From Candidatus Jettenia sp. (GTDB lineage Bacteria > Planctomycetota > Brocadiia > Brocadiales > Brocadiaceae): DNA of 64,000 bases. Within the stretch, counting starts at the first letter, position 1, and every line of letters begins with the position of its first letter. Location of the stretch: NCBI GenBank assembly GCA_021650895.1, contig CP091278.1:649659-713658 (forward strand), read 5' to 3'. The translations under genes and the position numbers were made by a program. Positions 1 through 8,917 of the stretch are shown here, one piece after another. Under the pieces are notes generated by a model. It was not told where the DNA came from. It worked only from the letters and a program-made list of their open reading frames with translations, and did no database searches.

Positions 1-1238
1 ACAGGATTGCCTGGCAATTCTCTATCAGATGCATAGAAAATTGGTTCATTTTCATCAACACGGCCGTGAGTTCCTTTAATCCTCGATGGATTTTGAGATA
101 TAAAAGGCGGCCATCCCCAAAATAATTCACAGGGGTCATACCCGGGTTTATTATGTATATCTACATAGAAGGCATATTCAGGGGCCTCCTTTACTTCTGT
201 CCACCACCTGTAATCAAACCATGCGCCTCGTTTCGCCACGAGTATCAACTCTCCGCTTCGTGTATGGCTAACCCCGGCTTCAGCTTTGGTAGTACCGTCC
301 AGTATGGTATCAATATAGGGCATCTTAGTCAAAAGCGATCTTACTTCTTCTATTAAGTTTTGATTAAATACATAGACATGGGCTACCTGATGATCCACAA
401 CGCTAAATGCTGCACTCGTATAAAAATCAGGATACTGCATGCCCTGTACAGAGCGCGTCTTTAGTAAACCGGCCTTTTTCAATACAATGTTGGGAAATAC
501 GACCGTATTTGCAGGAGTGACGGGGTAATCTCCGAAGAGAATAACCCGGTATTTTTCCTTCTGTGCAGCGCGTAAAAGTTCGCCAATAAGAGAATATACC
601 TCGATAAATGCCTTTTTGCTCACGGTTGAATCCGGACCAGATCTTTGAAGCACATAATCAAGATGAGGTAGATATGCATACAGCAGATCTGGCCTCTCGT
701 TCCCCATAACATTCATAATTGCTTTTACGATCCATCGACTCGATCTCTTGGAAGCAAATGGCCCCCAGTAATGATGAAGGGGAAATGCCCCCTTTAGTTC
801 TTTTTCCAGTCGTACACTAATGTGTGAAGGTTCTGAAATGCAATTCATTATTATGCCACCGCGGTGTTTATGAATGGGAGCAGGAGAAAGGAAAATATCA
901 CTGCCTGGTCCGAGCGACTGCTGGATAAACATCTGAGCAACTCTTCCACCATGCGAGCGAAAATTTTCCCAAATAAGTGGCCGCTGAATGAGACGGACAC
1001 TCTGTTCCCAGAACAATGGCTTCCATTGATCCTTAAAGAAAAATCCATTTCCTACAATACCGTGCTGTGCAGGAAGAGAGGCAGTACGCATAGTAGCCTG
1101 AACCACACAGGTTAATCCGGGGAATACTCCCTGCATCGGTTTAATATCAAGATCGTACAGCTTCTGACCGTTTACATTATTTCTTAAAAAGTTATATCCA
1201 AGCCCTGCTATTTGAAGTAAGAGAATTTTCTGTTCCAT
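1..1238 (-). CDS. eboF: EboF-like alkaline-phosphatase-superfamily phosphodiesterase (3' end outside window)
   Basis: The frame is open from an ATG at 1238 to the window edge, about 412 codons, so the C-terminus is missing. The protein resembles the nucleotide pyrophosphatase/phosphodiesterase branch of the alkaline phosphatase superfamily. A pocket VVQAT near residue 47 fits the Thr nucleophile region. It is followed by LPAQHGIVGNGFF, and GTHGRVDENEP near residue 388 supplies late metal-binding His/Asp residues. There is no signal peptide. Its neighbours upstream are a UbiA prenyltransferase and a TatD-like hydrolase, which is the ebo cluster set (established family knowledge: ebo genes are linked to export of secondary-metabolite precursors such as scytonemin monomers in cyanobacteria). 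The substrate here is unknown. The assignment to EboF rests on family plus context. Confidence 0.72.
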   Translation of the reverse strand, partial: MEQKILLLQIAGLGYNFLRNNVNGQKLYDLDIKPMQGVFPGLTCVVQATMRTASLPAQHGIVGNGFFFKDQWKPLFWEQSVRLIQRPLIWENFRSHGGRVAQMFIQQSLGPGSDIFLSPAPIHKHRGGIIMNCISEPSHISVRLEKELKGAFPLHHYWGPFASKRSSRWIVKAIMNVMGNERPDLLYAYLPHLDYVLQRSGPDSTVSKKAFIEVYSLIGELLRAAQKEKYRVILFGDYPVTPANTVVFPNIVLKKAGLLKTRSVQGMQYPDFYTSAAFSVVDHQVAHVYVFNQNLIEEVRSLLTKMPYIDTILDGTTKAEAGVSHTRSGELILVAKRGAWFDYRWWTEVKEAPEYAFYVDIHNKPGYDPCELFWGWPPFISQNPSRIKGTHGRVDENEPIFYASDRELPGNP

Positions 1239-1635
1239 ATTCTAAAGGCTCATTTTTAAAAAATCCTGCAATGGGACACGGATAAACACAAATACATACC
1301 AAGAAACTTACCATGGAGATATTTATAGTACAGTGTCAAGATAATTCATGATACTACGGCTGGCTCAATCTTCCACGATTGAATCGAGACGTTGAGTATT
1401 TCTCTCAGATAGTATCTTGTCATTGCGAGGGGTTTTTTCCCGAAGCAATCTCTTTTCTGTACTATTCAAAAGATTGCTTCGGACAATACCCTCGCAATGA
1501 CAAATATAGGAAATCAAGTTGACAGTGTAGTAGATACTTCACCCAATAGGTGATTAACCGTGCTTATATCTCCTGTTGAAAAATCCGTGTTTATCTGTGT
1601 TCTTCTGTGTCCAACTACAATTTTTAGATTCCATG
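1239..1635. other. Intergenic region between eboC and eboF with a MITE-like element
   Basis: No gene is supported here. Most of the gap is the 1326-1532 inverted-repeat element. The rest is AT-rich sequence with no clear promoter. Because eboC and eboF probably form one transcription unit, the element looks like a later insertion. Confidence 0.6.
1326..1532. mobile_element. MITE-like element, TIR TAGTACA.TGTCAA
   Basis: The ends TAGTACAGTGTCAAG and CTTGACAGTGTAGTA are imperfect inverted repeats. Inside lies a long hairpin: GTCATTGCGAGG and CGAAGCAATCTC on the left mirror GATTGCTTCGG and CCTCGCAATGAC on the right. A second copy with perfect ends lies at 16193-16385. There is no coding capacity, so a partner transposase elsewhere would be needed to move it. 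Confidence 0.75.
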
Positions 1636-2580
1636 TTAACTGCTATAAAATTTTCTTGATACCAGCCCGGAGGTAAAGAAGAGCAAAAGTAAAAACGCTA
1701 TAAGGAAAAAGTGGTAGTATCTCTGTTGAGGTTCCATAACTATCGTTATAAGGGTACATTGAATCAGGAGTAAACTACGGATTAAATCTCCTATTCTTGC
1801 AGGAATCTGTTCACGATAATATCGTATATGCCCAAGGATATAAAAAATCCATACAAAGGTTATAAAGAACGCACACATCTTTAGCAGGGAAATTCCTGTA
1901 ATACACAAGATCACCCCAAGGGTTAAGAGAGAGATAAGCGGCAACCAACACATCACAAAAGCTGGAGGTCTCTTCATTTCACTATATGCAATAGAACTGA
2001 CCGATACGATGTAAAGTGTTTCTATTCCTGCGCCATACAATATCTTACCATGAAAGGAGTTGGTAACAATAGCAGCACCTAAAAGAACATTTAACCCCCG
2101 GCACAATCCCATGATTATAAAACTTAACCAGGGAATTCTCCTGGCAAGCTTATTATAGAGAAGGATAAACATTACCAGAAGCAACACAATGGTAAAAACC
2201 CATGTCCTTTGAATGGCAAAAAATGGTAAAAGATTATTTTCACTTATCAGAAAACTGATAAGCAACGCCATCCCTATTAAGATTGAGGATACAGCAAGCG
2301 CTGTCTTCGGACATATCCGCCCGGAGGGCATCGGGCGTAACGGTCTTTCTTCTTTATCTATTTCATAATCGGCATAATCATTCAGAATTAAACCTGAAAT
2401 ATATAAGGATAATGAAATAATAATCACGGGAAAAATAACAGGGAGTTCATTTTTGGCAATACCAGCAAGGAAAGTCCCAACCAAAATATCCCCGGGCACA
2501 GTAAAAAGATTTGGAAGGCGAACAAGCTCTAACCAACTGTGTAAGGTCTCAACGTGATAAAATACTTCTCTGTTTTTCAT
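1636..2580 (-). CDS. eboC: UbiA-family prenyltransferase, EboC-like
   Basis: This is an integral membrane prenyltransferase of about 314 residues with roughly eight hydrophobic segments. The prenyl-diphosphate/Mg motif NDYADYEID, followed by KEERPLRPMPSGRI, is the classic first Asp-rich UbiA motif (D-x2-D-x3-D). The second Asp-rich motif is not obvious; IAYSEMKRPP sits about where it would be expected. The ATG at 2580 is chosen because it begins 13 bases after the upstream eboB stop; the longer frame starting at 2721 would overlap eboB by over 100 bases. Next to a TatD-like hydrolase and an alkaline-phosphatase-fold phosphodiesterase, it fits EboC of the ebo cluster. The prenyl acceptor is unknown. 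A menaquinone or chlorophyll-type UbiA is the alternative, but the context argues against it. Confidence 0.8.
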   Translation of the reverse strand: MKNREVFYHVETLHSWLELVRLPNLFTVPGDILVGTFLAGIAKNELPVIFPVIIISLSLYISGLILNDYADYEIDKEERPLRPMPSGRICPKTALAVSSILIGMALLISFLISENNLLPFFAIQRTWVFTIVLLLVMFILLYNKLARRIPWLSFIIMGLCRGLNVLLGAAIVTNSFHGKILYGAGIETLYIVSVSSIAYSEMKRPPAFVMCWLPLISLLTLGVILCITGISLLKMCAFFITFVWIFYILGHIRYYREQIPARIGDLIRSLLLIQCTLITIVMEPQQRYYHFFLIAFLLLLFFTSGLVSRKFYSS

Positions 2581-2593
2581 TGAATCACTATGG

Positions 2594-3430
2594 TTACCTC
2601 TGATAGTACGAAACGGGAATAGGTTCGATATGATAATTTGGCTTCCACTTTGGCGACTGGCTATAAAATTCATGCGCATTATCATGAAAGAGCCGTTTAA
2701 GAGTTTCTTCCCTATAACCATCGTTTCGTAAAAATTCTATAGTCTTCGGTAAAGATAACGGATCAGAAACACCCCAATCCGCGCTGCCATTTATAATCAT
2801 GCGCCCTGCTCCATATTTCCTCACGATATGTGATACACGTCGTGGATTCAGTTTGGAATAGGGATATACGGTAAGCCCGGTAAAGCACTCTGTATTCCGC
2901 GTAATACTCATGGTCTCTTCTGTATTATGGTCAATTTCTATTCTCCTTTGGTTTACACCTTCAGCCTTTATGATATCTACGATAATCTTTGCACCTTCTG
3001 CCTTCCTGATGTGAGGTAAATGAACTATTACCGGCATAGTTCTTTCTTCCGCAATGATAAGCTGCCGACGGAAGGCATAGATCTCATTTTCGGTAATCGT
3101 ATTAAGTCCTATCTCGCCTATTCCAATACATCGCGGATGATCCAGATACTCATCGATTCCGGAGAGCACTTCGTCTGTCAGTTTTTTATTTTCAGCTTCT
3201 TTGGGATTACACGATATACAGCAATAATGATCTATTCCAAAACGGCTGGCGCGTACTGTTTCAAATTCTAAAATGAGATGGAAATAATCGAAAAAACTGC
3301 CCGCATAACGACGATGAGAACCAAGCCAGAATGATGGTTCTACAACCACCCGTATACCAGCCTTGTACATTGCCTGATAATCATCAGTAATTCTTGAATA
3401 CATGTGAATATGAGGTTCAATGATATACAT
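2594..3430 (-). CDS. eboB: TatD-like metal-dependent hydrolase, EboB-like
   Basis: A 278-residue amidohydrolase-fold protein. Metal ligands are visible in order: PHIHMYS at residues 7-13 (HxH), GEIGLN near 102, HLPH near 136, a DHNTEE stretch near 168 and a late GSADWG. This is the TatD pattern. The genome has other uses for TatD proteins, but the tight coupling to eboC (13 bases) and the nearby eboF argue for EboB, the first enzyme-like gene of the ebo cluster. eboA, eboD and eboE are not visible in this window and, if present, must lie left of position 1. It is cytoplasmic, with no signal peptide. Confidence 0.75.
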   Translation of the reverse strand: MYIIEPHIHMYSRITDDYQAMYKAGIRVVVEPSFWLGSHRRYAGSFFDYFHLILEFETVRASRFGIDHYCCISCNPKEAENKKLTDEVLSGIDEYLDHPRCIGIGEIGLNTITENEIYAFRRQLIIAEERTMPVIVHLPHIRKAEGAKIIVDIIKAEGVNQRRIEIDHNTEETMSITRNTECFTGLTVYPYSKLNPRRVSHIVRKYGAGRMIINGSADWGVSDPLSLPKTIEFLRNDGYREETLKRLFHDNAHEFYSQSPKWKPNYHIEPIPVSYYQR

Positions 3431-3465
3431 AGATCTCTTTGAGATAATTACTCAAAATAAGGTAC

Positions 3466-3587
3466 AACAGGCTGTCCGAGAATGCTTTCACATGACAAAT
3501 CCTATACTATATGTTGACAAAATATTAGCACGATAACAATATTTAGTATGGCATTTGTGAGTCGATTGAATTCTCGGACAGCCTGTT
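3466..3587. mobile_element. Short MITE-like element with perfect 18-bp inverted ends
   Basis: AACAGGCTGTCCGAGAAT at the left is the exact reverse complement of ATTCTCGGACAGCCTGTT at the right, 122 bp end to end, with an AT-rich noncoding centre. A possible remnant, TTGTCCGAGAATT, occurs near 18724. It sits between the ebo genes and the polysaccharide operon. Confidence 0.7.
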
Positions 3588-3661
3588 TAGCCTTGCCTCC
3601 CTGCTTGCATGAGTGTTGGGAATGGCAACCCTAAATGGTTGCCTTATAAATTTGAAAAAAG

Positions 3662-4633
3662 TTACAAAAAGAACACACGGAACTTTATTGCTCCATAGAT
3701 ACGCCAGAAAACAGCAAGAAATGGTATCATAACCGATGTAACTGCCATCTCAGCTATATGGATAAAAGAGTGAGATGTTTTTCGTACCCGTTTAAAAAAA
3801 AATCTCCCTGTCATCAGCATCCAGACACTCAGTAAGCCAATGGTCACAGACTCTAAGTTATAGAGAATACTAAAAGGGAGAAGAATTGAGGCACAAACAA
3901 TACTATAATAATCCCACGGCGGTAATTGCTGTATGCGTTGGCGATACAACACCGGATGTTTTTTGTAGAGTAATGCATTAAACATACATTTCTTGTGTTC
4001 CCGAAGACTAATCCCCCATGGCGCATACCTTACCGGGTGGATAACTACTGCCTCTCTGGCATACACCAGCTTTACATTTTTTTTTAGTAAGGTAAAAAAT
4101 AAATCGGCATCCTCTCTCCATGCAGCAGTAAATTTTTCATCAAATCCCCCTACCAGGCGCATTACATCCCGCAGATAAAAACAGTTTGCGGTAACAAATT
4201 CAGAGTGTTCAAGCCTGGAAATAGTATATTCATAATCGGTAGGAACGGGTGGAATCGGAACGATAATTTTCCCCGATACACCCACCACTCCTTTCGTAAA
4301 AGCAGCTACCCCAGCCTTGAGCCATGTTGGTGAAGGAATACAATCATCATCAGTAAAAGCAACGATATCGCCGGTTGCAGCCCGCCAACCACAATTTCTG
4401 GCGGCAGCAGGACCACGGGTATTGCCGGCAGGAATATAGCGAAGGGAGGGAAAATCTCTTTGGGTTTTTTCTCTTTCAACAAGCTTTTGGGTTTCCTGTC
4501 TCTGGGCATCGTCCACGACAATAATTTCATAAGAAGAAGGTTCATATTCCTGAGCAAAAAGGCTTGTCAGACAACGCTGCAATAATTCATCCCGTCTGAA
4601 TGTCGGTAGTATAACGGAAACAGAAACAGTCAT
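3662..4633 (-). CDS. Family 2 glycosyltransferase with C-terminal membrane segments
   Basis: A GT-A fold transferase of 323 residues. VSVILPTFRRDELLQRCL at the N-terminus, EIIVVDD near 40, GPAAARNCG near 76 and AFTDDDC near 92 (DxD metal/nucleotide-sugar site) are typical of GT2. A later HSEFVTANCFYLRD and WREDADL (the ED motif) complete the catalytic domain. The last ~90 residues hold two or three hydrophobic helices, suggesting attachment to the inner membrane. The ATG at 4633 is chosen over a longer frame because it follows AGGAAAG and overlaps the carbamoyltransferase stop as ATGA. Last gene of the surface-polysaccharide operon; sugar specificity cannot be read. Confidence 0.85.
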   Translation of the reverse strand: MTVSVSVILPTFRRDELLQRCLTSLFAQEYEPSSYEIIVVDDAQRQETQKLVEREKTQRDFPSLRYIPAGNTRGPAAARNCGWRAATGDIVAFTDDDCIPSPTWLKAGVAAFTKGVVGVSGKIIVPIPPVPTDYEYTISRLEHSEFVTANCFYLRDVMRLVGGFDEKFTAAWREDADLFFTLLKKNVKLVYAREAVVIHPVRYAPWGISLREHKKCMFNALLYKKHPVLYRQRIQQLPPWDYYSIVCASILLPFSILYNLESVTIGLLSVWMLMTGRFFFKRVRKTSHSFIHIAEMAVTSVMIPFLAVFWRIYGAIKFRVFFL

Positions 4634-6369
4634 TTTCTTTCCTTCGGTTTCTCCAGCAAATATGAGCCGATAACCAGGGCATCTAGTGGCGAAGTCCAAA
4701 AACATTCTACGGCATCACGTGGAGTACATACAATTGGCTTGCCACGGGTGTTAAATGATGTATTAATCAGGATAGGCACTCCCGTATGCATTTTAAATGC
4801 ATGGATGAGATCGTAATACGCTGGGTTGTACTCCCGCTTAATCGTCTGAATACGCGCAGATCCATCAATATGGCACACGGCAGGTATGAAATCCGCCTTC
4901 TCAGGCCGTACACTGTGCACAAAGGTCATAAAGGGAGAGATTCCTCCGTTGATAAACCAGTTCGATGCCTCTTCCTCAAGTACTACAGGCGCGACAGGCC
5001 TGAAATCTTCTCTATCCTTTATCTCATTCAAGCGGGCTTGCATACATGCTTTCATGGGCGAAGCTATGATTGAACGGGCGCCAAGGGCTCGTGGTCCAAA
5101 TTCCATCCTTCCCTGAAACCAGCCAATCACCTTATCCTGAATAAGCAGAGCCGTGACTTCTTCTGCAATATTTGATAATTTGCGGTGATGAAGTTTCGAC
5201 CAGGAGAGAAACTCCTTAATCTCATAGTCACTGTAGCCGGGACCGAGATAGGTATGTTCCATAATATAATCTCTTTTACCCTGGAACTTTTTCCTCATGA
5301 GTGCATCTGTCCATAATGCTGCGCCAAGGGCTGTACCTGCATCGCCGGCTGCTGGTTGGACCCACACATGTTTAAAAGGCCCCCTATCACGCAGATAAGC
5401 ATTCATTACACAATTGAGGGCTACACCTCCGGCCATGCACAGGTTATCTTCACCGGTTTTCTTCTGTAACCAATGAACAATATGTAATACCGTTTCTTCA
5501 AGAACTGTCTGAAGAGAGCTTGCAATATCATAATGATACTGATGAAGTGGTCCTCCCCGCTTTCTCGCCGGTCCAAAAAGTTTCTCTAAAGATGGCTGCT
5601 CGATCGTATATTGACCATGATCTTTAACTTGTATGATTTTACGAAATTCATCTGCGTAAACCGGCTTACCGTATGATGCAAGCGCCATGACTTTGTATTC
5701 ATCGGAGGAATGCTGAAAACCGAGGTATGTTGTCATCTGTTCGTAAAAAAGACCGAGAGAATGAGGCATAGTAACTTCTCCCAAACGCTCAAGTCTGCAA
5801 TCGGTGCCGATACTATAACTGGTTGTTGTCTTTTCTCCTCTTCCATCGAGTGTTAACACGGCTGCACTACGAAAAGGCGATGCAAAAAAAGCACTTGCGG
5901 CATGTGCGGTATGATGGTCTATAAAATGCCATGCATACGGCCCATCGATATGGGTTTTTCTAAAACGCTCTTTCAAATGATAAGGAACTCCATCCACAAG
6001 CTGACGGGGAGCATTTATAATTGATGAGATAAAAAGAGGGTCCCATGGAGATCCCCATGATTCAGATACCTTATGTGCGCTCGGTTCGAGCGGTAAGGTT
6101 ATTACTGCATTCCTGCCGTTTTCTTTCAACAGCAGGAATGGGTTGTACGAATAAGCAATATGATCCACTTCTGAGAGGATAAGTCTTGCCTCTTTCAGGC
6201 AATAATCAATTGCATGAAAGGGAAGTTCATATGTTGAAAATGGAATTGGACGTTTTCCATGTTTTATTCCGGTAAACCGTTCCTCCTCAGATGCAGCTAT
6301 AACTTTTCCATTTTTAACAAGACATGCTGCAGAATCATGATACGCAGCATTAATTCCGAGGGTATACAT
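4630..6369 (-). CDS. NodU/CmcH-type O-carbamoyltransferase
   Basis: A 579-residue carbamoyltransferase that transfers a carbamoyl group from carbamoyl phosphate (via carbamoyl-AMP) to a hydroxyl, often on a sugar. Visible family landmarks: TLGINAAYHDSAACLV at the start, DHHTAHAASAFFASPF near 155 (His-rich metal site), TLDGRGE near 174, LCMAGGVALNCVMN near 310, and FQGRMEFGPRALGARSI near 415, which marks the C-terminal nucleotide/carbamoyl-phosphate domain. The length is normal for the family. It is translationally coupled by ATGA to the downstream GT2, and GT9 and gmhB lie upstream, so decoration of a surface polysaccharide is more likely than antibiotic synthesis. Confidence 0.9.
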   Translation of the reverse strand: MYTLGINAAYHDSAACLVKNGKVIAASEEERFTGIKHGKRPIPFSTYELPFHAIDYCLKEARLILSEVDHIAYSYNPFLLLKENGRNAVITLPLEPSAHKVSESWGSPWDPLFISSIINAPRQLVDGVPYHLKERFRKTHIDGPYAWHFIDHHTAHAASAFFASPFRSAAVLTLDGRGEKTTTSYSIGTDCRLERLGEVTMPHSLGLFYEQMTTYLGFQHSSDEYKVMALASYGKPVYADEFRKIIQVKDHGQYTIEQPSLEKLFGPARKRGGPLHQYHYDIASSLQTVLEETVLHIVHWLQKKTGEDNLCMAGGVALNCVMNAYLRDRGPFKHVWVQPAAGDAGTALGAALWTDALMRKKFQGKRDYIMEHTYLGPGYSDYEIKEFLSWSKLHHRKLSNIAEEVTALLIQDKVIGWFQGRMEFGPRALGARSIIASPMKACMQARLNEIKDREDFRPVAPVVLEEEASNWFINGGISPFMTFVHSVRPEKADFIPAVCHIDGSARIQTIKREYNPAYYDLIHAFKMHTGVPILINTSFNTRGKPIVCTPRDAVECFWTSPLDALVIGSYLLEKPKERK

Positions 6370-6404
6370 TAATGAATTCTCCTCTCTTCTTATATCAATA
6401 ACAA

Positions 6405-6436
6405 GTAGGGCAAGGCTTTAGCCTTGCCGCCCTGCA
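6405..6436. repeat. Dispersed palindrome GGCAAGGC-TTTA-GCCTTGCC
   Basis: One of many copies of a palindrome with a TTTA centre. Other copies or variants lie near 9096, 16417, 18657, 18844, 29406, 43583, 46957, 47283 and 63421. It falls in the only sizeable gap of the polysaccharide operon. Confidence 0.8.
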
Positions 6437-6497
6437 TATTTTCTCCAGGATGTTTGCCGGAATTCACCTGCCATTAAAACAATCCCGATTAACAACC

Positions 6498-7595
6498 CTA
6501 TAATACCTCCCGGGATTGCCCGACTCCTTCTCTCAATAATTCACAGGCAGCGCTTACCACAGTACCTGGAGATAATAATCTTAAGCAATTATGATGTACT
6601 TCCGGACAAATGCTCTTGTAGCAGTATTTGCAAGGCACATCGTGAAACAACACATGATGAGGAACTTTCCACGGTGTATGCTGCGGATTCGTAAGTGCAT
6701 ACAAGTCAACCACAGGTACACCTAATGCAGAAGCCACATGCACGGGCGCTGTGTTATTTGAAATCAAGAGCGACGAACATGATATCAGCGCCGAAAGCTC
6801 ACTAAAATTCAGTTTACCAGCAAGGGAATACGAGGGCACACCTATCATGTTTTGAATAGTATGAACAAGCTCCTGTTCTGATTCTGATCCCGTCAAAATA
6901 AGCAGAGAACCCGTTTCTTCGGCAAAACATCGGGCAACGGCAGCAAAACTTTCAGGTGGATATCTACGTGATGGCGCGCTGGCACCGGTATGCATTACTA
7001 CCCATGGCTGTTTTTTCTCCCTGTTTATTTCCCTGAGAATGGTGAGAACCTTAGCCCGTGCCTGGAACGGCACGAAAAGGGAGATCCGTTCATCGGCGGT
7101 ATGGCAGCCAATTGCTGCAACGAGATCGAGCTGACGCCGGACCTCATGACGGGTATATTGTTTCGGTTCAGGATCAGGCAGCCAATGCGTAAGAAGTTGA
7201 TAAGGATTCTCATGGCAATAGGCAAGACGGAGTGGGATATCTGCCAGATAACATAAGAAAGCCGATGGCAGCGGGTTTTGGGTATATACCGTAAAAATAA
7301 TCGCAGCATCAAACCTGCCCTGTCTCAAACACTCAACCATGGTGTATTCAAATTTGCTGTTGTGAGCCGGAGCCGTAGCTTTTATCCAGGGTGCGTCGTA
7401 TATGATGACATTGTCTATCTCAGGAATCAACCCCGATAATTTTGCGCCTGATGAAGAAGCCAGAAGCGTGATTTTACGCCCAGCGCAAGATTCCTTAAGA
7501 GCGCGAATTGCCGGGGTTGTCATAAGTACATCCCCAATATTATCGAGCCTTACACAGAGAATGTTTTTACAAGTATCCCAGTCATGTATAATCAT
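6498..7595 (-). CDS. Family 9 glycosyltransferase (heptosyltransferase-like)
   Basis: A 365-residue GT-B fold transferase of the ADP-heptose:LPS heptosyltransferase family. The N-terminal ILCVRLDNIGDVLMTTPAI carries the acceptor-domain signature with the catalytic-region Asp. The donor-domain signature SNNTAPVHVASALGVP near 286 is followed by LYALTNPQHTPWK. AAAGG lies just upstream of the ATG. It starts 7 bases after gmhB, which makes an activated-heptose intermediate, so a role in heptose transfer to LPS inner core or a heptose-containing glycan is a reasonable inference. WaaC, WaaF and WaaQ types cannot be told apart by eye. A late Cys cluster (CKYCYKSICPEVHHNC) is a possible small metal site. 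Confidence 0.85.
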   Translation of the reverse strand: MIIHDWDTCKNILCVRLDNIGDVLMTTPAIRALKESCAGRKITLLASSSGAKLSGLIPEIDNVIIYDAPWIKATAPAHNSKFEYTMVECLRQGRFDAAIIFTVYTQNPLPSAFLCYLADIPLRLAYCHENPYQLLTHWLPDPEPKQYTRHEVRRQLDLVAAIGCHTADERISLFVPFQARAKVLTILREINREKKQPWVVMHTGASAPSRRYPPESFAAVARCFAEETGSLLILTGSESEQELVHTIQNMIGVPSYSLAGKLNFSELSALISCSSLLISNNTAPVHVASALGVPVVDLYALTNPQHTPWKVPHHVLFHDVPCKYCYKSICPEVHHNCLRLLSPGTVVSAACELLREGVGQSREVL

Positions 7596-7601
7596 AACCT
7601 T

Positions 7602-8183
7602 TTATCTATTCATCATAATTCTTCTATCAATGAGTGTTATCAAATGTGCAGCCTCTAAAAGATTTCCCATAATATAATGCGGCATTCGATTGGGAGAAAG
7701 GACCCATTCTGTCTCATTGCCGTTATCTATAAGAATGGTCTTACATCCTGCACGGCGCCCTGCTTCAACATCGTTCAGGATATCGCCAATAAACCAGGAT
7801 TGCTTAAGATCTATGTTAAGCTCATTGGCTGCCAGGAATAGTAGCCCTGGTGCAGGTTTCCGGCATGAACATACCGTAGCATAATCAGGTATCCCATCGA
7901 GAACGGGAAGATGAGGACAATAATAAAATCCCGCAAGCGACACGCCAAACTCAGCCATACAATGACGAATATGTATTTCTACGTTGCGCAAATCTTCTTC
8001 TGAAAAATAGCCACGGGCTATCCCCGATTGGTTCGTAATTATCACTAATCTATACCCGGCAACATCAAGAAGTTGTAGGGCATCCCTGGCACCTGGCACA
8101 AACCGTATGTGACGAGGGTCAATATTATACGGCACATCCTCTATAATAGTACCATCTTTATCCAGGAAAATAGCTTGTGCCAT
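7602..8183 (-). CDS. gmhB: D-glycero-D-manno-heptose 1,7-bisphosphate 7-phosphatase
   Basis: A HAD phosphatase of 193 residues, the usual GmhB size. The nucleophile motif FLDKDGTI at residues 6-13 (DxDGT), VIITNQSGIARG near 48 and FIGDILNDVEAG near 136 are the HAD motifs. The zinc-binding insert YYCPHLP...CSCRKPAP (CxH...CxC) near 88-110 is diagnostic for GmhB and its histidinol-phosphatase relatives. It removes the 7-phosphate in ADP-heptose synthesis. It is set between an SDR gene (8 bases upstream) and a heptosyltransferase-like gene, which supports heptose rather than histidine metabolism. Confidence 0.88.
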   Translation of the reverse strand: MAQAIFLDKDGTIIEDVPYNIDPRHIRFVPGARDALQLLDVAGYRLVIITNQSGIARGYFSEEDLRNVEIHIRHCMAEFGVSLAGFYYCPHLPVLDGIPDYATVCSCRKPAPGLLFLAANELNIDLKQSWFIGDILNDVEAGRRAGCKTILIDNGNETEWVLSPNRMPHYIMGNLLEAAHLITLIDRRIMMNR

Positions 8184-8191
8184 ATTGAATA

Positions 8192-8917
8192 TTAAGGCCA
8201 GGATGTCTCACGCATGGGAAGGACCATTACCTCTGGTATAACCGTCTCATCAGGCAGCATCAACACAAACTTAACAGTCTCTGCAACGTTTTTTGGCTCC
8301 TGAAGTGTATTCAAATCTATATCGGGAAATCTCTCCAGAAGAAACGGTGTGCGCATCCCGCCACTTATTACCGCTATCACTTTAATATTTTGCCTTCTGG
8401 CCTCTACATGAAGTGCATGGCTAAAGCCGAGAAGTCCCCATTTACTTGCATGGTATGCAGATGCATTCGCCCACGTTCTTTTTGCTGCAGTAGATACAAT
8501 ATTTACGATATGGCCTCTGCCACGCTGTTTCATAACACTCAATGCGTATTTTGACATAAGAAACGGGCCGCGTAAGTTTACCTGAATGATACGATCCCAA
8601 TCAGCAATAGAGATCTCATCGACAGGCAGTGTTACATCAATTCCTGCATTATTAATGAGTATATCGAGATGCCCGTATCTTGCTACTACTTGATTTACGG
8701 CATCTTCTGCCTGTTGTTCATCACCAACATCAAGCGGCAAAGCCATAGATTCAATACCCTTTATTCTCAAGTCGTCAGCTACCTTTTTAACAAGTTCTTC
8801 CCTAATATCAGTCAGAACTACGGTAGCACCTGATTCTCCCAACATGCGGCATATGGCCTCGCCAAGCCCCCGCCCTCCTCCGGTAACTAAAGCCACATTT
8901 CCCTTTAATTCATTCAT
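8192..8917 (-). CDS. Short-chain dehydrogenase/reductase
   Basis: A classical SDR of 241 residues with a Rossmann fold. TGGGRGLG at 13-20 binds the cofactor; the Asp in LTDIRE near 37 suggests a preference for NAD(H), which is an inference. NNAG is near 90, and the catalytic triad is Ser in VSTAAK near 140 with Tyr/Lys in YHASK near 153. It resembles FabG and sugar/glucose dehydrogenases and cannot be resolved further. It is the first gene of the polysaccharide operon, preceded by GGAGAAGGGAAGG, so a nucleotide-sugar or envelope precursor is a plausible substrate. Confidence 0.85.
   Translation of the reverse strand: MNELKGNVALVTGGGRGLGEAICRMLGESGATVVLTDIREELVKKVADDLRIKGIESMALPLDVGDEQQAEDAVNQVVARYGHLDILINNAGIDVTLPVDEISIADWDRIIQVNLRGPFLMSKYALSVMKQRGRGHIVNIVSTAAKRTWANASAYHASKWGLLGFSHALHVEARRQNIKVIAVISGGMRTPFLLERFPDIDLNTLQEPKNVAETVKFVLMLPDETVIPEVMVLPMRETSWP

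Noticed and set aside
2581-2721. Extended N-terminus of the UbiA protein
   Set aside because: Would overlap eboB by about 128 bases and lacks hydrophobic or conserved sequence; the ATG at 2580 fits the operon spacing.
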